A stretch of 64,000 nucleotides of DNA from Bacteroidales bacterium (GTDB lineage: Bacteria > Bacteroidota > Bacteroidia > Bacteroidales > Marinilabiliaceae): positions 179,614-243,613 of the forward strand of contig QKJP01000031.1 of NCBI GenBank assembly GCA_003249255.1, given 5' to 3'. Positions 1 to 8,376 of the stretch are shown in pieces. Numbering within the stretch: the stretch's first letter is position 1; every line of letters begins with the position of its first letter. Under the pieces are notes generated by a model that saw nothing but the letters and a program-made list of their open reading frames with translations, made no database searches and was not told the DNA's origin. The position numbers were made by a program, and so were the translations under genes.

Positions 1-389
1 TACTTCGCTGTTTTCTTTTTCCAAGGAAAAAACAGTTGCATGATTGAACCCAACAAACCATAATTATTAGGACAACGAATATGAATATGGTCTGACCATA
101 ACATCCAAAAAACCATTTTTAAAAAAATGTATGGCAAGGATAAAAAACTATATAAAGCACGCCCAATGGTTTTTGAATGCAAATAGGGAACTGATGAAAT
201 TTTAAAATGAGAACTTTCAAACTCTCGTGTTAAAAAAGGCTTAAATACAATGGTTGGAGATAAAATAACCACCTCTTCGAAATGATTAAACCACAAATCC
301 ATTTCTTTAACATAAGGACCATAAGACTTTACAGATCCATCAGAATTAGTTAAATGAGGGGCCGCAGTTATAACTAGTAAACGTGCCAT
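1..389 (-). CDS. Glycosyltransferase, N-terminal part (runs off left edge)
   Basis: About 129 codons are visible from an ATG at 389 reading leftwards; the gene continues outside the window. The product starts MARLLVITAAPHLTN and continues with a segment like the N-terminal Rossmann lobe of GT4/GT-B glycosyltransferases (acceptor-binding side, with a VILSPT strand and a hydrophobic stretch followed by DHIHIRCPNNYG). It begins 1 base after the stop of the acetyltransferase gene at 391-951, so it is the last visible member of the polysaccharide operon. GT family membership is inferred from N-terminal pattern and context; the donor-binding lobe is not in view. Confidence 0.7.
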   Translation of the reverse strand, partial: MARLLVITAAPHLTNSDGSVKSYGPYVKEMDLWFNHFEEVVILSPTIVFKPFLTREFESSHFKISSVPYLHSKTIGRALYSFLSLPYIFLKMVFWMLWSDHIHIRCPNNYGLLGSIMQLFFPWKKKTAK

Positions 390-390
390 A

Positions 391-951
391 CTACTTCGTA
401 TTCATTATCAAATCATCAGAATTGTAATCGCTTACTTTTACAGCAGGAACTCCTACTACGGTGCAATTTGGAGCAACATCCCGGGTTACCAATGAATTTG
501 CTCCAACAACAGCTCCATTTCCAATTTTAATTTTCCCAACTACAACAGCATTAGTTCCAATGTAAACCCTATTGCCAATTTCAGGTACACCTCTATACTC
601 CCCTCTCCCACTAATACCAATGGTTACGCCTTGAGATATATTGCAGTATTCGCCAATGATAGCTTGTGCACTGATCCGAATATTTCCCGTATGTCCAATA
701 TATAATCCTTTTCCAATAGTTGTTCCATACCGAATACTAATACCTGTTAACAACTCTACAAAAAACTTCCAAAGCAAACAGCCCTTTAACAATAAAGATT
801 TAAGCACCCTTGGTATTCTGGATCGATATATAGCATTCGACACCCGGTATTGAAATATAGCCCAGACACACCTCTGGAGAAAAAAGTGCACCCAAAGAGG
901 TTTATCATCATAAGCTTTATAGCGATATAAATCATGAATAAAAGCACCCAT
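391..951 (-). CDS. Serine-acetyltransferase-like hexapeptide O-acetyltransferase
   Basis: 186 aa. Residues 1-70 are helical and basic; about 75-175 form a left-handed beta-helix of hexapeptide repeats (IGKGLYIGH, IGEYCNISQGVTIG, IGNRVYIGTNAVVVG, IGNGAVVGANSLV), ending in the VGVPA turn common to CysE/WcaB-like acetyltransferases. His87 in YIGHTG is the likely catalytic base. It probably transfers an acetyl group from acetyl-CoA to a sugar of the exported glycan. The gene sits tightly between two glycosyltransferase genes (3 bp and 1 bp gaps), so a role in polysaccharide decoration is far more likely than in cysteine synthesis. Acceptor not predictable. Confidence 0.85.
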   Translation of the reverse strand: MGAFIHDLYRYKAYDDKPLWVHFFLQRCVWAIFQYRVSNAIYRSRIPRVLKSLLLKGCLLWKFFVELLTGISIRYGTTIGKGLYIGHTGNIRISAQAIIGEYCNISQGVTIGISGRGEYRGVPEIGNRVYIGTNAVVVGKIKIGNGAVVGANSLVTRDVAPNCTVVGVPAVKVSDYNSDDLIMNTK

Positions 952-954
952 AAC

Positions 955-2103
955 TCAACCTTTAGTTACAATATCTTGAAAATATCGATAATTTTCATCC
1001 ATGAGACGGTCAATATCAAAGCGTTCAAAAACATCTTTTTGGGCATTAACTCCCATTTCCTTTGCTTTCTCTGGATCATTTAATAAAAACTCTATTTTCT
1101 CTGCAATATCACGAGGTTTATATGGATCACATAACAATCCTGTTTTGTTTGGAGTGACCACTTCAAATCCCGGTCCTGTTTTACTTGCTATCAAAGGTTT
1201 ACCCATGGCAAGAACTTCTAACCATGCAATTGGCATTGCTTCCATAAATGAGGGTAAAACAACCATTTGAGATTGAGATAGCCATTTAGCGACTTCATGA
1301 TGCGGTACCGCTCCTACGAAATCGATAAAAAGTTGGTACTTTTCCGGAATATGGGATTTTAAATACTCGATATAAGATTTTCCTGTTTTGGGATTTATCC
1401 AGTCCCGTCCCACTACCTTTAATTGGACATCATAACCCTTATCAATCAAAAGATACATTGCCTCGATTAATTTATGTACCCCTTTTTTTTCGCAAACAGT
1501 TCCAACATATAAAATTTGATTTTCAATCAAAGCAATACTATCATCCTGCTTAAAAACATCTAAATCCACAGGATTATAAATAATTTCGACTTTTTTTTCT
1601 CCTAGACTTAAGAGACGCTTGGTTTCATTGGCTACAAAATTACTTACCCCAATTAAGTAATCTGCATTTTTAAAGGAGCGTTTTTCCTGCCAACTTTTCC
1701 ATTTATTAACGTCTCGACTTTCACTATTTGCAAAATAGTGATGCCCACCATGCATACGAATCACTTTTAAATAGTCGGTCTTACAAGGTATAAACGCTTG
1801 CCCAATTTCAGGAGTTTCTAAAACATCAATTGGGTGAATTTGATGAACTTCCTTTAACTTTTTTCTGAGCCGAATCATATTCGGAAGAAACCTCAAGTAC
1901 TTGATTTTTGGTTTAGCCAAGCGAATCACATGAACACCTTGATCATTAATTTCTTCTTCCTTTGTAACATCACCAAATAGAATGACAGTCACCCGACAAC
2001 CTTTCTTTACTAATGCAATTCCCAAGGTTTGAATAAAGCTACCAATCCCTCCTGTATTCCATAAAGGATACTCTGGTGAAAAAAAACAGATATGCATTGC
2101 CAT
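955..2103 (-). CDS. Glycosyltransferase family 4 (GT-B fold)
   Basis: 382 aa. The N-terminal lobe begins MHICFFSPEYPLWNTGGIGSF, a glycine-rich loop typical of GT4 retaining enzymes. The C-terminal lobe has the strand ILYVGTVCEKKGV and the EX7E-type motif EAMPIAWLE near residue 287 followed by GKPLIASKTGPGFEVV, which binds the nucleotide-sugar donor. Length is normal for the family. It likely adds one sugar to the lipid-linked repeat unit on the inner leaflet. Operon with the genes on both sides (gaps 3 and 6 bp). Donor and linkage cannot be read from sequence. Confidence 0.9.
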   Translation of the reverse strand: MAMHICFFSPEYPLWNTGGIGSFIQTLGIALVKKGCRVTVILFGDVTKEEEINDQGVHVIRLAKPKIKYLRFLPNMIRLRKKLKEVHQIHPIDVLETPEIGQAFIPCKTDYLKVIRMHGGHHYFANSESRDVNKWKSWQEKRSFKNADYLIGVSNFVANETKRLLSLGEKKVEIIYNPVDLDVFKQDDSIALIENQILYVGTVCEKKGVHKLIEAMYLLIDKGYDVQLKVVGRDWINPKTGKSYIEYLKSHIPEKYQLFIDFVGAVPHHEVAKWLSQSQMVVLPSFMEAMPIAWLEVLAMGKPLIASKTGPGFEVVTPNKTGLLCDPYKPRDIAEKIEFLLNDPEKAKEMGVNAQKDVFERFDIDRLMDENYRYFQDIVTKG

Positions 2104-2109
2104 AAGTTT

Positions 2110-3081
2110 TCAATTTTGATCAGACTTCAATTCGTAAATATGGTTCATCACAGCCTTAACATTAATAAAGTCAGCTTCACTACTCACAACTGTATGTTTT
2201 CCTACCTGTATCGAACTCCGAAAGTACACGAACAAGATGAGCAACAAATACTGCAAACTATTCATCCCCAAATATTTTCGAACTTCTTCCATTGAATAAA
2301 AAAGTAGCTTTTCACTATTATTAGATATCCTGTGCAAACAAATAACATTAAATACCGAACGCACTTTTTGCGCATTAAACAATTTCTTCCACAACACAAT
2401 ATGATTTAATACCAAATCGTAAAACTGCCAATAATCCTTTTGAGCATGTTCCCAATCGAAAACCTGAAATTCATCTTTTTTATTGATAATGAAATTATAA
2501 TAGCAATAGTCGCCATGAGATAAACAAGTGTATAAATCCCACTGAAACAACCTTGTAATATCAATAAGTTGATTTAACAGATCATTTACTGTCAAATTAT
2601 TAGAATAATTGTTCCCCATTTCTCTCAGCTCACCTATTAATAAAGACGATGATATTTTCTTTCTAATTAAAAAAGCATGCAATTGAAATTGCCAATGAGT
2701 TGATAATTTTAAAATCTTTTCTAGAGTTTGTTCCGACATGATTTTAACATCAGCTAGATACTGAGAATTATCGCAGTACTCCTGTATCCGAAAACAATTT
2801 CTGCCAATGGAGATTGAATCAAATGAAAACAATATACTCTTTGAAATGCTAATTGGGATGTTATCAGCATTTAAAAAATTCAAAACCTCTTCTTCATTTT
2901 TAATTCTGTTTATAGAATCTTTACGGTATGAAGTAACCAGATATTTATATTCGCCTCCAATAAAAACTAAAAAATGATAAGTATCATTAAGCGTTACATT
3001 TCGCGAGTATTGAATTACTTCAACGTTTAAACTCTTTCTCTTAGATTTAATATACTCCTTTATTTCTTGTACCACATTCAT
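2110..3081 (-). CDS. Phosphotransferase-family (APH/choline-kinase-like) protein
   Basis: 323 aa. The diagnostic pair is HGDYCYYN near residue 188 (Brenner-type catalytic loop, Asp base and Asn metal ligand) and VFDWEHA near residue 208 (the second Mg-binding Asp). These place it in the APH/choline kinase/LPS core kinase superfamily. The N-lobe is poorly conserved but contains a plausible beta-strand set (YHFLVFIGGEYKYLVTSYRKDS). In this operon the substrate is more likely a sugar, lipid head group or glycan than an antibiotic. Beside a sulfatase-fold enzyme and a flippase, phosphorylation of the exported polymer is a reasonable guess. No signal peptide, so cytoplasmic. Confidence 0.75.
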   Translation of the reverse strand: MNVVQEIKEYIKSKRKSLNVEVIQYSRNVTLNDTYHFLVFIGGEYKYLVTSYRKDSINRIKNEEEVLNFLNADNIPISISKSILFSFDSISIGRNCFRIQEYCDNSQYLADVKIMSEQTLEKILKLSTHWQFQLHAFLIRKKISSSLLIGELREMGNNYSNNLTVNDLLNQLIDITRLFQWDLYTCLSHGDYCYYNFIINKKDEFQVFDWEHAQKDYWQFYDLVLNHIVLWKKLFNAQKVRSVFNVICLHRISNNSEKLLFYSMEEVRKYLGMNSLQYLLLILFVYFRSSIQVGKHTVVSSEADFINVKAVMNHIYELKSDQN

Positions 3082-3089
3082 TAATAACC

Positions 3090-3662
3090 CTAGATTCTAA
3101 TTATCAATAATTCCAATGGCCATAAACTTTTGATCAAAAACCTCAATAATTTATTGTTTAGCAAGAAAGAAATTTTCTTAGCTCTTTGTCCTGAGGGAGC
3201 CCAATATTTATAATTCGTAAAAATACAAGTTGAATCAGACACACTTACAACCTCATTATTAACCTCATGTATGTATAGCTTTTTAAGCTCAATACTTCGT
3301 TGCCTTATAAACTTTACCGCTTTCCTGTAATTCTTTAATTTCTTTGTTTTAATGTATGGCTGGTAATACAATCGAAAAACTTTAGCTATTAAAAAGTGTG
3401 AAACCAAGTTTTTCTTAACATTAAAACAAACTACAATACAATGACTTAATCGTTTTATTTCTGTTAAGATATTAGCTGATGAAATATCTAAAATTAAAAT
3501 TTCAACGTTTGATAAATCATAACTCCTGAATTCATTATAAGTTAGATTCAACAGACTGACACCTTCTACGGGTGATAAATAATTTCCTTTCTGATAATCA
3601 CTTACGACCACAACCTTAGAATCTTTCTTTAAATCAATCCACGTCAAGCATTCTAAAACCAT
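3090..3662 (-). CDS. Unrecognised protein in polysaccharide operon
   Basis: 190 aa; I do not recognise the family. Residues about 16-90 look like alternating strands and helices of a Rossmann-type half domain (SKVVVVSDYQ, VEILILDIS, HCIVVCFNV), followed by a basic helical middle. The C-terminal tail contains TNYKYWAPSGQRAKK and ends in a hydrophobic stretch (LLRFLIKSLWPLELLII) that could lie on the membrane. No signal peptide and no catalytic motif seen. Gaps of 8 and 5 bp tie it to the kinase-like and sulfatase-like genes. It could be a reduced nucleotide- or SAM-binding transferase, but that is only shape-based. Confidence 0.6.
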   Translation of the reverse strand: MVLECLTWIDLKKDSKVVVVSDYQKGNYLSPVEGVSLLNLTYNEFRSYDLSNVEILILDISSANILTEIKRLSHCIVVCFNVKKNLVSHFLIAKVFRLYYQPYIKTKKLKNYRKAVKFIRQRSIELKKLYIHEVNNEVVSVSDSTCIFTNYKYWAPSGQRAKKISFLLNNKLLRFLIKSLWPLELLIIRI

Positions 3663-3667
3663 GATTA

Positions 3668-4819
3668 CTAATATTTATCAGACATATACACCGATAAAAT
3701 ATCATTAAATTCTTGACTTATTTGAGGGTGTTCACTATAGACATTTTCGATCTCTTGAGTATCTTGAGTTAAATTATATAAATGAGGCTGGAAATGATCT
3801 GTATCATTAGTTTTCACAAACTTCCAGTTTTTCCACCTTATTGAATGCAAATTTGGCAAGCCCTGTTTCTTTAAAATAGCACCACAAGCTTGAAGGTAAA
3901 TTGGCTTTTCTTGATATTGACTTACGCCCTTATCATTTTGAATTAGGGATAATAAACTTTGTCCAGGTAAGCTCTTGTTTTCAATTCCAAGCATTTCCAA
4001 TAGTGTTGGTAATATATCTATTGTTGAGGTATTTGAATATTCTTCTTTATTCTTAAGATCTATGTGGGGTGATATTAAAAGAAATGGGACACGAGTTAAT
4101 AAATCATAAACATGAAAACCATGAGCTTCATCATAATTAAACCCATTTCTTGCGCCATCTATTTCCTTCACATAATGACCATGATCTGCCACTATAAGAA
4201 CATGTGTATTATCAAAATCAACATTCTCCATAAGTTGTTCAAGAGTACGATCTAATTTCTCCACTGCACTTTCATACAAGGATAAATTTGACTTAGAAAT
4301 ATCCTGACGCCACCGATTATGTAGATCTAAAAAATGTATCCAATGGAACCAATTTCTACTTTGCCGGCTAGTAACCTCCTCAAAACTATTAAAGATCCCT
4401 TTTCTAATTGAATTAATTTGCTTAAACCTCAGAGAAAATCGTCCAAGCTTAAAAATCTTTTGAGGAGCTCTATAAATAAAAGTATCGAATCCTCTACTTA
4501 TTTTTGTTTTGGGTTTTAAAGGTCCACTAACGGTTGCAGAACAATAGTAATTTTCCTTTTGTAATATTTCGGCGATGGTTTTAACAGTACTTGAAAGTTC
4601 ATATCCATAAGTAGAAATAATCCCATGTTGCTGTGGATAATGACCAGTTAAAACAGACGCTATACTTGGTGTAGTAGAGCTTGTTGAAGAAAACATATTC
4701 CTAAAGAAAACACCTTTCTTTTTTAATTCGTCGAAGAAAGGAAGATTCAAGTTTTCTCTCAACAACTTGTCTGTCCCCATACAATCAATGGTAATCAATA
4801 GTACATTATTTTGTTGCAT
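3668..4819 (-). CDS. Sulfatase/alkaline-phosphatase-fold enzyme, Thr nucleophile
   Basis: 383 aa. Opens with LLITIDCMG (metal Asp12) and has SSTTPSIASVLTGHYPQQHG at about 47-66, where true sulfatases have C/S-X-P-X-R. Here Thr49 occupies the nucleophile position and the Arg is replaced by Ile, so formylglycine-type sulfatase chemistry is unlikely. The second metal motif IVADHGHY is near residue 210. Thr nucleophiles are known in the phosphoethanolamine- and phosphoglycerol-transferase branches of this fold, but this protein has no N-terminal membrane domain or signal peptide. It overlaps the flippase gene by 14 bp (translational coupling). A cytoplasmic phospho- or sulfo-group hydrolase or transferase acting on glycan intermediates is the best inference. 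Confidence 0.8.
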   Translation of the reverse strand: MQQNNVLLITIDCMGTDKLLRENLNLPFFDELKKKGVFFRNMFSSTSSTTPSIASVLTGHYPQQHGIISTYGYELSSTVKTIAEILQKENYYCSATVSGPLKPKTKISRGFDTFIYRAPQKIFKLGRFSLRFKQINSIRKGIFNSFEEVTSRQSRNWFHWIHFLDLHNRWRQDISKSNLSLYESAVEKLDRTLEQLMENVDFDNTHVLIVADHGHYVKEIDGARNGFNYDEAHGFHVYDLLTRVPFLLISPHIDLKNKEEYSNTSTIDILPTLLEMLGIENKSLPGQSLLSLIQNDKGVSQYQEKPIYLQACGAILKKQGLPNLHSIRWKNWKFVKTNDTDHFQPHLYNLTQDTQEIENVYSEHPQISQEFNDILSVYMSDKY

Positions 4820-6077
4820 GCTTAAATTTTTGGTAAAAAAAGAAAGTGGCTATAAATAAGAGAAAGGAAGTTACTGAATAGGCAATGGCAGCACCAATAA
4901 TATCATAACGCACAATAAAAAGATACATAAAAAGTAACTTTAAGGGTAATACTAATAACCGTACATAACTTTTAATCTCAGGTCTTCCAGAACTGGAAAA
5001 CATTTTATTCAGCAATTTGGTCATTCCAAAAAACACTCCACCTACTAACATAATATTTGAAAACAAATAAGCTTGTTCAAACTCTGCGCCATATAAGCTT
5101 TTAATCAAAAAGTCGCCTGCGAAATAAAAAAATAACCAACCCACAAAGTATAGAGATAAAAACATTGCAGATGATTTAAATATTGTACGTGCACGATCCG
5201 TTTTTTTTTCGCGTACAAGTCGTGGAACCAGAATAATACCAATAGACTCTGCAACAAAATCAAACATCCCAAGAATTGCTTCTGCAACCGAATAAACTCC
5301 GAGTACAGCGGGGGTAAAAAAACTAGCCAGAATAAGGATATCTAATTTGAAATTTAATCGATTCAATAGACCTCCAATATATTCACGAACTCCATACCAA
5401 ACATTCGATTTTAGGGAATGAAAACTGAATAAATTTATTCTGAATTTAACATGGTTAAGTACCTTAATATGGGTATATGTTGCAGCTATTAACGATGAAA
5501 AAACAACTACATAAATCACATACTCAACTTGAAATATATCCAAATAGATTCCTAACAATAAAAGCATTACGTAGGCAAATGATTTTACTACGGCACTTAA
5601 ATTATACGCGGTATATTTTTCAAATCCCCTTAAAAATCCTAAAGCCTGCAACCGATAACTTGATATAAACAACTGAATTAAAGAAAAATAAACTACAAGC
5701 TTACGGATACCAGGATAATACTGATCTCCAACAAATGGAATTACAACAAGAGCTACAAGAAAAGCACCCATTGAGATGCTAAACCAAAATACAACAGTAT
5801 TGGTATACAACACATTCGGATCTTTACCTTTATTAAGGTAATAAACATTTGATAATGGAATTCCCAAATCTGAAAAAACACCTAAAACCCCAATAAAAGA
5901 AAGGACAATTGCCACTTGTCCTTTTCCTTCTGCACCTAAATAACGAGCAATAATAACCCCTGCGGCAATTTGAAATATAAAGCCGAATACTTTTGTTGAA
6001 AACACTTTATAAAAATTGGCTAAAAAGTGATTTTCAAGCAGTAATATTTTTACGCGATGAAGTAAAATGATAGGCAT
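4806..6077 (-). CDS. Polysaccharide flippase (Wzx/oligosaccharide flippase family)
   Basis: 423 aa integral membrane protein with about 12 predicted helices. The N-terminal half has the GVIIARYLGAEGKGQ segment characteristic of polysaccharide biosynthesis (RfbX/Wzx, MOP superfamily) proteins, and the C-terminal half keeps the hydrophobic repeat. It likely moves lipid-linked glycan units across the inner membrane. It is the first gene of the visible minus-strand cluster and overlaps the next gene by 14 bp. Start is ATG at 6077; an internal Met start is possible because the first 20 residues precede the usual family start. No Wzy polymerase or Wzz is in view. Confidence 0.88.
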   Translation of the reverse strand: MPIILLHRVKILLLENHFLANFYKVFSTKVFGFIFQIAAGVIIARYLGAEGKGQVAIVLSFIGVLGVFSDLGIPLSNVYYLNKGKDPNVLYTNTVVFWFSISMGAFLVALVVIPFVGDQYYPGIRKLVVYFSLIQLFISSYRLQALGFLRGFEKYTAYNLSAVVKSFAYVMLLLLGIYLDIFQVEYVIYVVVFSSLIAATYTHIKVLNHVKFRINLFSFHSLKSNVWYGVREYIGGLLNRLNFKLDILILASFFTPAVLGVYSVAEAILGMFDFVAESIGIILVPRLVREKKTDRARTIFKSSAMFLSLYFVGWLFFYFAGDFLIKSLYGAEFEQAYLFSNIMLVGGVFFGMTKLLNKMFSSSGRPEIKSYVRLLVLPLKLLFMYLFIVRYDIIGAAIAYSVTSFLLFIATFFFYQKFKHATK

Positions 6078-6624
6078 TGGTGTGAGTATTACCGGTTAGG
6101 CAAAATTTTTTGTTAAAGAATAAAAGTCGAGATACTGCTTCGCCTCCTCAATCCCAATATACTAATGAGAAGAGCAAATAAAATGTAGAACTAACGACTT
6201 CTTTCTTATCTAATTTACCACACTCTAAACTTGGTTGCACACAAAAATGATAAAGCGTTTCATTTTCTTGTTGAAGACCATTTTTAGCATGATGAACTAG
6301 ATTTTTAATACAAAAACTGACTGCGATAAAAATCATTACAATGCCCACCCACTAAGCCTTTAATAACTATGTACCAGTAATTTACACAACACACAATCCA
6401 AACAATAGAATTTCAAAAAATCGCAACCCCCTTCTTTTCATGCCATTACGTACTCTTTTACAACTTTCTTTGAAACATAACTTTTCAGACTTCTAAATCT
6501 TCTTCTATGTTAAATCCGTAAAATGTTAAATCTTATAAAAAAATGATTTTTTGCACAATCTATTAATTGACAGAAGATGGCAATGTAATTAACTTACCTA
6601 TTTAGAAATTTTAATTTTTGAGCC
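6078..6624. other. 547-bp intergenic region between divergent operons
   Basis: Separates the minus-strand polysaccharide cluster from the plus-strand beta-helix gene and must carry both promoters. It is AT-rich. The longest open frame (6148-6348, minus) starts only with GTG and has no family resemblance. I find no tRNA, terminator-quality hairpin or convincing TAnnTTTG box. Confidence 0.5.
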
Positions 6625-8358
6625 ATGAAAAACCTTATTCACATCCTTTTCGTTTTTCATTGTCTATTAATTTCAGCACAATACAACACTTACCATGTAA
6701 CCATTAACGGAACTGACAATGGCAAGGGCACGTTAAACTCTCCATTAAGCTTACAAGCAGCCTTAAACCAACCCTCATTCATTTTACCGGGAGACACTAT
6801 TCTGATACACGATGGGACATACAGAGGTAATTTCGAAAGTGAGTTAAAAGGTTCTGAAAGTGCATTTATAACGGTTAAAAATTACAATCGGGATCAAGTA
6901 ATTCTTGATGGTAATATTGCCATTGACCCTAGCCGTGCACTTACTATAAATGGGGCATACACGATCTATAGAAACCTCATCATAACAAATTCCACACCTT
7001 TTAGAGATGCGAGTCAACCAAACTTCCAATCTACATCAGGCATACGCATTTATGGGCATCATGTAAAATGCATTAACCTCATCGTACATAATAATCCGGG
7101 CACTGGCATAGGATTTTGGACAAGTGCAATTGATTCCGAAATATATGGATGCATTATCTTTCATAATGGATACCAAGGCGGGGACAGAGGACATGGGCAT
7201 GGCATTTATACACAAAATAAAACTGGAACTAAAAAAATATATGATAACATTATCTTTTCGGGTTTTCAATATGGCATACATGCCTATACCGAGAGCGGAG
7301 ACATTGAAGGTTTTGATATTCAGGGAAATATTTGCTTCAACAATGGAATTTTACAAGAAGGAGGTAATCTTAAAGCCAATATTCTTATTGGTGGTAAACA
7401 GCCGGTTGATCGATTAAACATTAGCCATAACCATTTTTTTCATGATTTAAACAAAAGTGGAAACAACCTAGATTTGGGTTATTCGGTTGATAATTATTCT
7501 GCTAATGTATCAAGTAATCATATTGTTGGGGGAAGATACACTTGCGAATTCCTAAACTTTGATGCGATCAGTTTTGAAAACAACCTTATTGTTTCTGAAA
7601 AAACATTGGTAAAACTAACTGATGCGAACCACAAAGCGCCTGCATACAAATGGAATAATAACAAATATTTTTCAACATCTAGCGCTGGGTTTGATGACGA
7701 AACATTTAACAATTGGCAAAACACCTATGGATTTGATCTTAAAAGCTCTTCATCTGACGATTTACCAGAGGTAAATGAAGTTATTATAAGGGCTAATAAG
7801 TACGTTAATGGAAGAGCTCATCTTATTATTTACAATTGGGAAGGTTTATCGGAAATGCGAGTGGATTTATCGTCGGCGCTTAAAGCCGGTGAATCTTTCA
7901 AAATAATTGATGTTCAAAACCTTTGGGGTACTCCTGTAATGGAAGGATATTATGATGGTAGCCTACAAACAATTCCATTGGGTCAAACTGAAATTACAAT
8001 ACCAAAGGGCATTGTTCCCACTATACCTGAACATACACCGGAAATATTTAACGTTTATCTGATTACTTCTGACCGAGATCATTTCACAGGTAAAATGGAT
8101 TATTCAAGTAATGATTTTGAATGTAAACTCAAACAAAGTGATCAAAATATCATTATCACTCTTGACGATTACAAAAGCAATGAACCTGTTGATATTAAAA
8201 TATTTGACCTATCAGGCAAACTAATGGATCATCAAAGTTTTGATCCCATGGATAATACCGAATTTAAAATCAATATCTATCATTATGAGCAGGGACTTTA
8301 CATCATGGAATTAAGATATGAAGATAAAATATGCACGAAAAAGTTCGTCATTTCCTAA
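6625..8358 (+). CDS. Secreted right-handed beta-helix protein with T9SS sorting domain
   Basis: 577 aa. Signal peptide 1-18 (ends LISAQ). Residues about 25-380 read as a parallel beta-helix, with short repeats such as SEIYGCIIFHNG, KKIYDNIIFSGFQYGIHA and FDIQGNICFNNG, as in pectate lyase-like and chondroitinase B-like folds. The opening VTINGTDNGKGTLNSPLSLQ is the classic start of Bacteroidota beta-helix glycan-binding or lyase proteins. A beta-sandwich follows, and the last 80 residues (VDIKIFDLSGKL, GLYIMELRYEDK) are a type A Por/T9SS sorting domain, so the protein should be exported and anchored or released at the surface. Whether it is catalytic is unclear. Monocistronic. Confidence 0.8.
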   Translation: MKNLIHILFVFHCLLISAQYNTYHVTINGTDNGKGTLNSPLSLQAALNQPSFILPGDTILIHDGTYRGNFESELKGSESAFITVKNYNRDQVILDGNIAIDPSRALTINGAYTIYRNLIITNSTPFRDASQPNFQSTSGIRIYGHHVKCINLIVHNNPGTGIGFWTSAIDSEIYGCIIFHNGYQGGDRGHGHGIYTQNKTGTKKIYDNIIFSGFQYGIHAYTESGDIEGFDIQGNICFNNGILQEGGNLKANILIGGKQPVDRLNISHNHFFHDLNKSGNNLDLGYSVDNYSANVSSNHIVGGRYTCEFLNFDAISFENNLIVSEKTLVKLTDANHKAPAYKWNNNKYFSTSSAGFDDETFNNWQNTYGFDLKSSSSDDLPEVNEVIIRANKYVNGRAHLIIYNWEGLSEMRVDLSSALKAGESFKIIDVQNLWGTPVMEGYYDGSLQTIPLGQTEITIPKGIVPTIPEHTPEIFNVYLITSDRDHFTGKMDYSSNDFECKLKQSDQNIIITLDDYKSNEPVDIKIFDLSGKLMDHQSFDPMDNTEFKINIYHYEQGLYIMELRYEDKICTKKFVIS

Positions 8359-8376
8359 TTCGTTATGATAACCCGA

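Noticed and set aside
2110..3081. Aminoglycoside phosphotransferase (resistance gene)
   Set aside because: Only the superfamily catalytic loop is shared; operon context points to glycan or lipid phosphorylation.
6148..6348. 66-aa open frame upstream of the flippase, minus strand
   Set aside because: Starts only with GTG, no family resemblance, no partner or promoter; left as intergenic.
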